DNA of 64,000 nucleotides from Photobacterium alginatilyticum (GTDB lineage Bacteria > Pseudomonadota > Gammaproteobacteria > Enterobacterales > Vibrionaceae), in NCBI RefSeq assembly GCF_009910675.1, contig NZ_RSEJ01000016.1, forward strand, positions 32,121-96,120, read 5' to 3'. Of this stretch, positions 63,881 through 64,000 are shown piece by piece; position 1 is the stretch's first letter, and the number at the start of each line of letters is the position of its first letter. The notes under the pieces are model-generated. The model was not told where the DNA came from and ran no database searches. It saw nothing but the letters and a program-made list of their open reading frames with translations. The position numbers were made by a program, and so were the translations under genes.

Positions 63881-63965
63881 TGGTGGAGGGAGATGGATTC
63901 GAACCATCGAAGGCGGAGCCGTCAGATTTACAGTCTGATCCCTTTGGCCACTCGGGAACCCCTCC
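63881..63965 (-). tRNA. tRNA-Tyr (GTA)
   Basis: An 85-nt type II tRNA: acceptor GGAGGGG/TCCCTCC with one G-U pair, D-arm CCCGAGTGG, anticodon GTA in ACTGTAAAT, a long variable arm (GGCTCCGCCTTC), T-loop GGTTCGAATCC and encoded CCA at 63883-63881. The 35 bp beyond (63966-64000) look like a spacer, possibly of a longer tRNA operon continuing outside the window. Confidence 0.96.
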
Positions 63966-64000
63966 ACGGGGTGTTGCTAAATTGTCGGCTTTCAAAGCCA

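Noticed and set aside
1..64000. CRISPR array, prophage, intact insertion sequence or integron
   Set aside because: No regularly spaced repeats, no integrase, transposase or phage structural genes seen anywhere in the window.

Overview
The window reads as a chromosomal segment of a marine gammaproteobacterium of the family Vibrionaceae (Photobacterium/Vibrio/Grimontia relatives). The reasons are the near-E. coli-like housekeeping proteins (YbbN/YbbO/TesA/YbbA/YbbP, YfcH, YfcE, Pta, AckA, YfbV, YfbU, RlmA, PflA, PflB, XthA), two methyl-accepting chemotaxis proteins, a DUF3360 permease paired with pflB, a solute-binding protein resembling the vibrio chitooligosaccharide-binding protein, and moderate base composition with AT-rich intergenic stretches. 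Species cannot be fixed from sequence reading alone. Coding is dense, and I saw no prophage, CRISPR array, rRNA or intact insertion sequence.

Layout. 1-6.7 kb: ybbN (cut by the window edge), a possible 23-residue peptide gene, ybbO, a small lipoprotein gene, tesA, and the divergent ybbA-ybbP ABC system whose start codon physically overlaps that of tesA; then yfcH. 7.0-9.3 kb: a tightly coupled four-gene operon of unknown function (two DUF1538 membrane proteins, a PII-like protein and a CBS-pair protein), which I consider the best candidate for an undescribed system. 9.4-13.8 kb: yfcE, a SIMPL protein, a TauE/SafE permease, a formate/nitrite channel and an AraC regulator. 13.8-15.7 kb: an AT-rich accessory stretch with orphan small genes, a probable dispersed repeat and a lipoprotein gene. 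15.7-20.1 kb: ackA-pta (with a terminator and two mutually exclusive hairpins between them) and yfbV. 20.3-25.6 kb: an ABC importer of the TrpX-like type, a ChaN lipoprotein and rlmA. 25.8-30.7 kb: a PgtCBA-like periplasmic sensor/kinase/regulator operon. 31-36 kb: yfbU, a CbiM-like permease, fhs (formate-tetrahydrofolate ligase, with a PurR-like operator) and an unusual formate-channel/CBS fusion divergent from a LysR gene. 37-46 kb: two unknown genes, pflA, a Cache-domain chemoreceptor, pflB and the DUF3360 permease, with FNR- and CRP-like sites. 46-54 kb: a second chemoreceptor, a dipeptidase-YfcC operon, an ArsR-type regulator and an orphan oligosaccharide-binding-type protein. 54-64 kb: a cationic amino acid ABC importer with an ArgR-like box, xthA, a LysR gene, an ornithine/alanine-racemase-like enzyme, a glutathionyl-hydroquinone reductase, a receiver-TPR protein and tRNA-Tyr.

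A theme is mixed-acid and one-carbon metabolism: PflB/PflA make formate and acetyl-CoA, Pta-AckA convert acetyl-CoA to acetate and ATP, two FNT channels can move formate, Fhs fixes formate onto tetrahydrofolate for purine synthesis, and a Cache-type chemoreceptor sits between pflB and pflA. A second theme is amino acid and peptide acquisition (TrpX-like ABC, dipeptidase/YfcC, cationic amino acid ABC, amino acid racemase). All assignments come from reading motifs and remembered family sequences; no database search was run.
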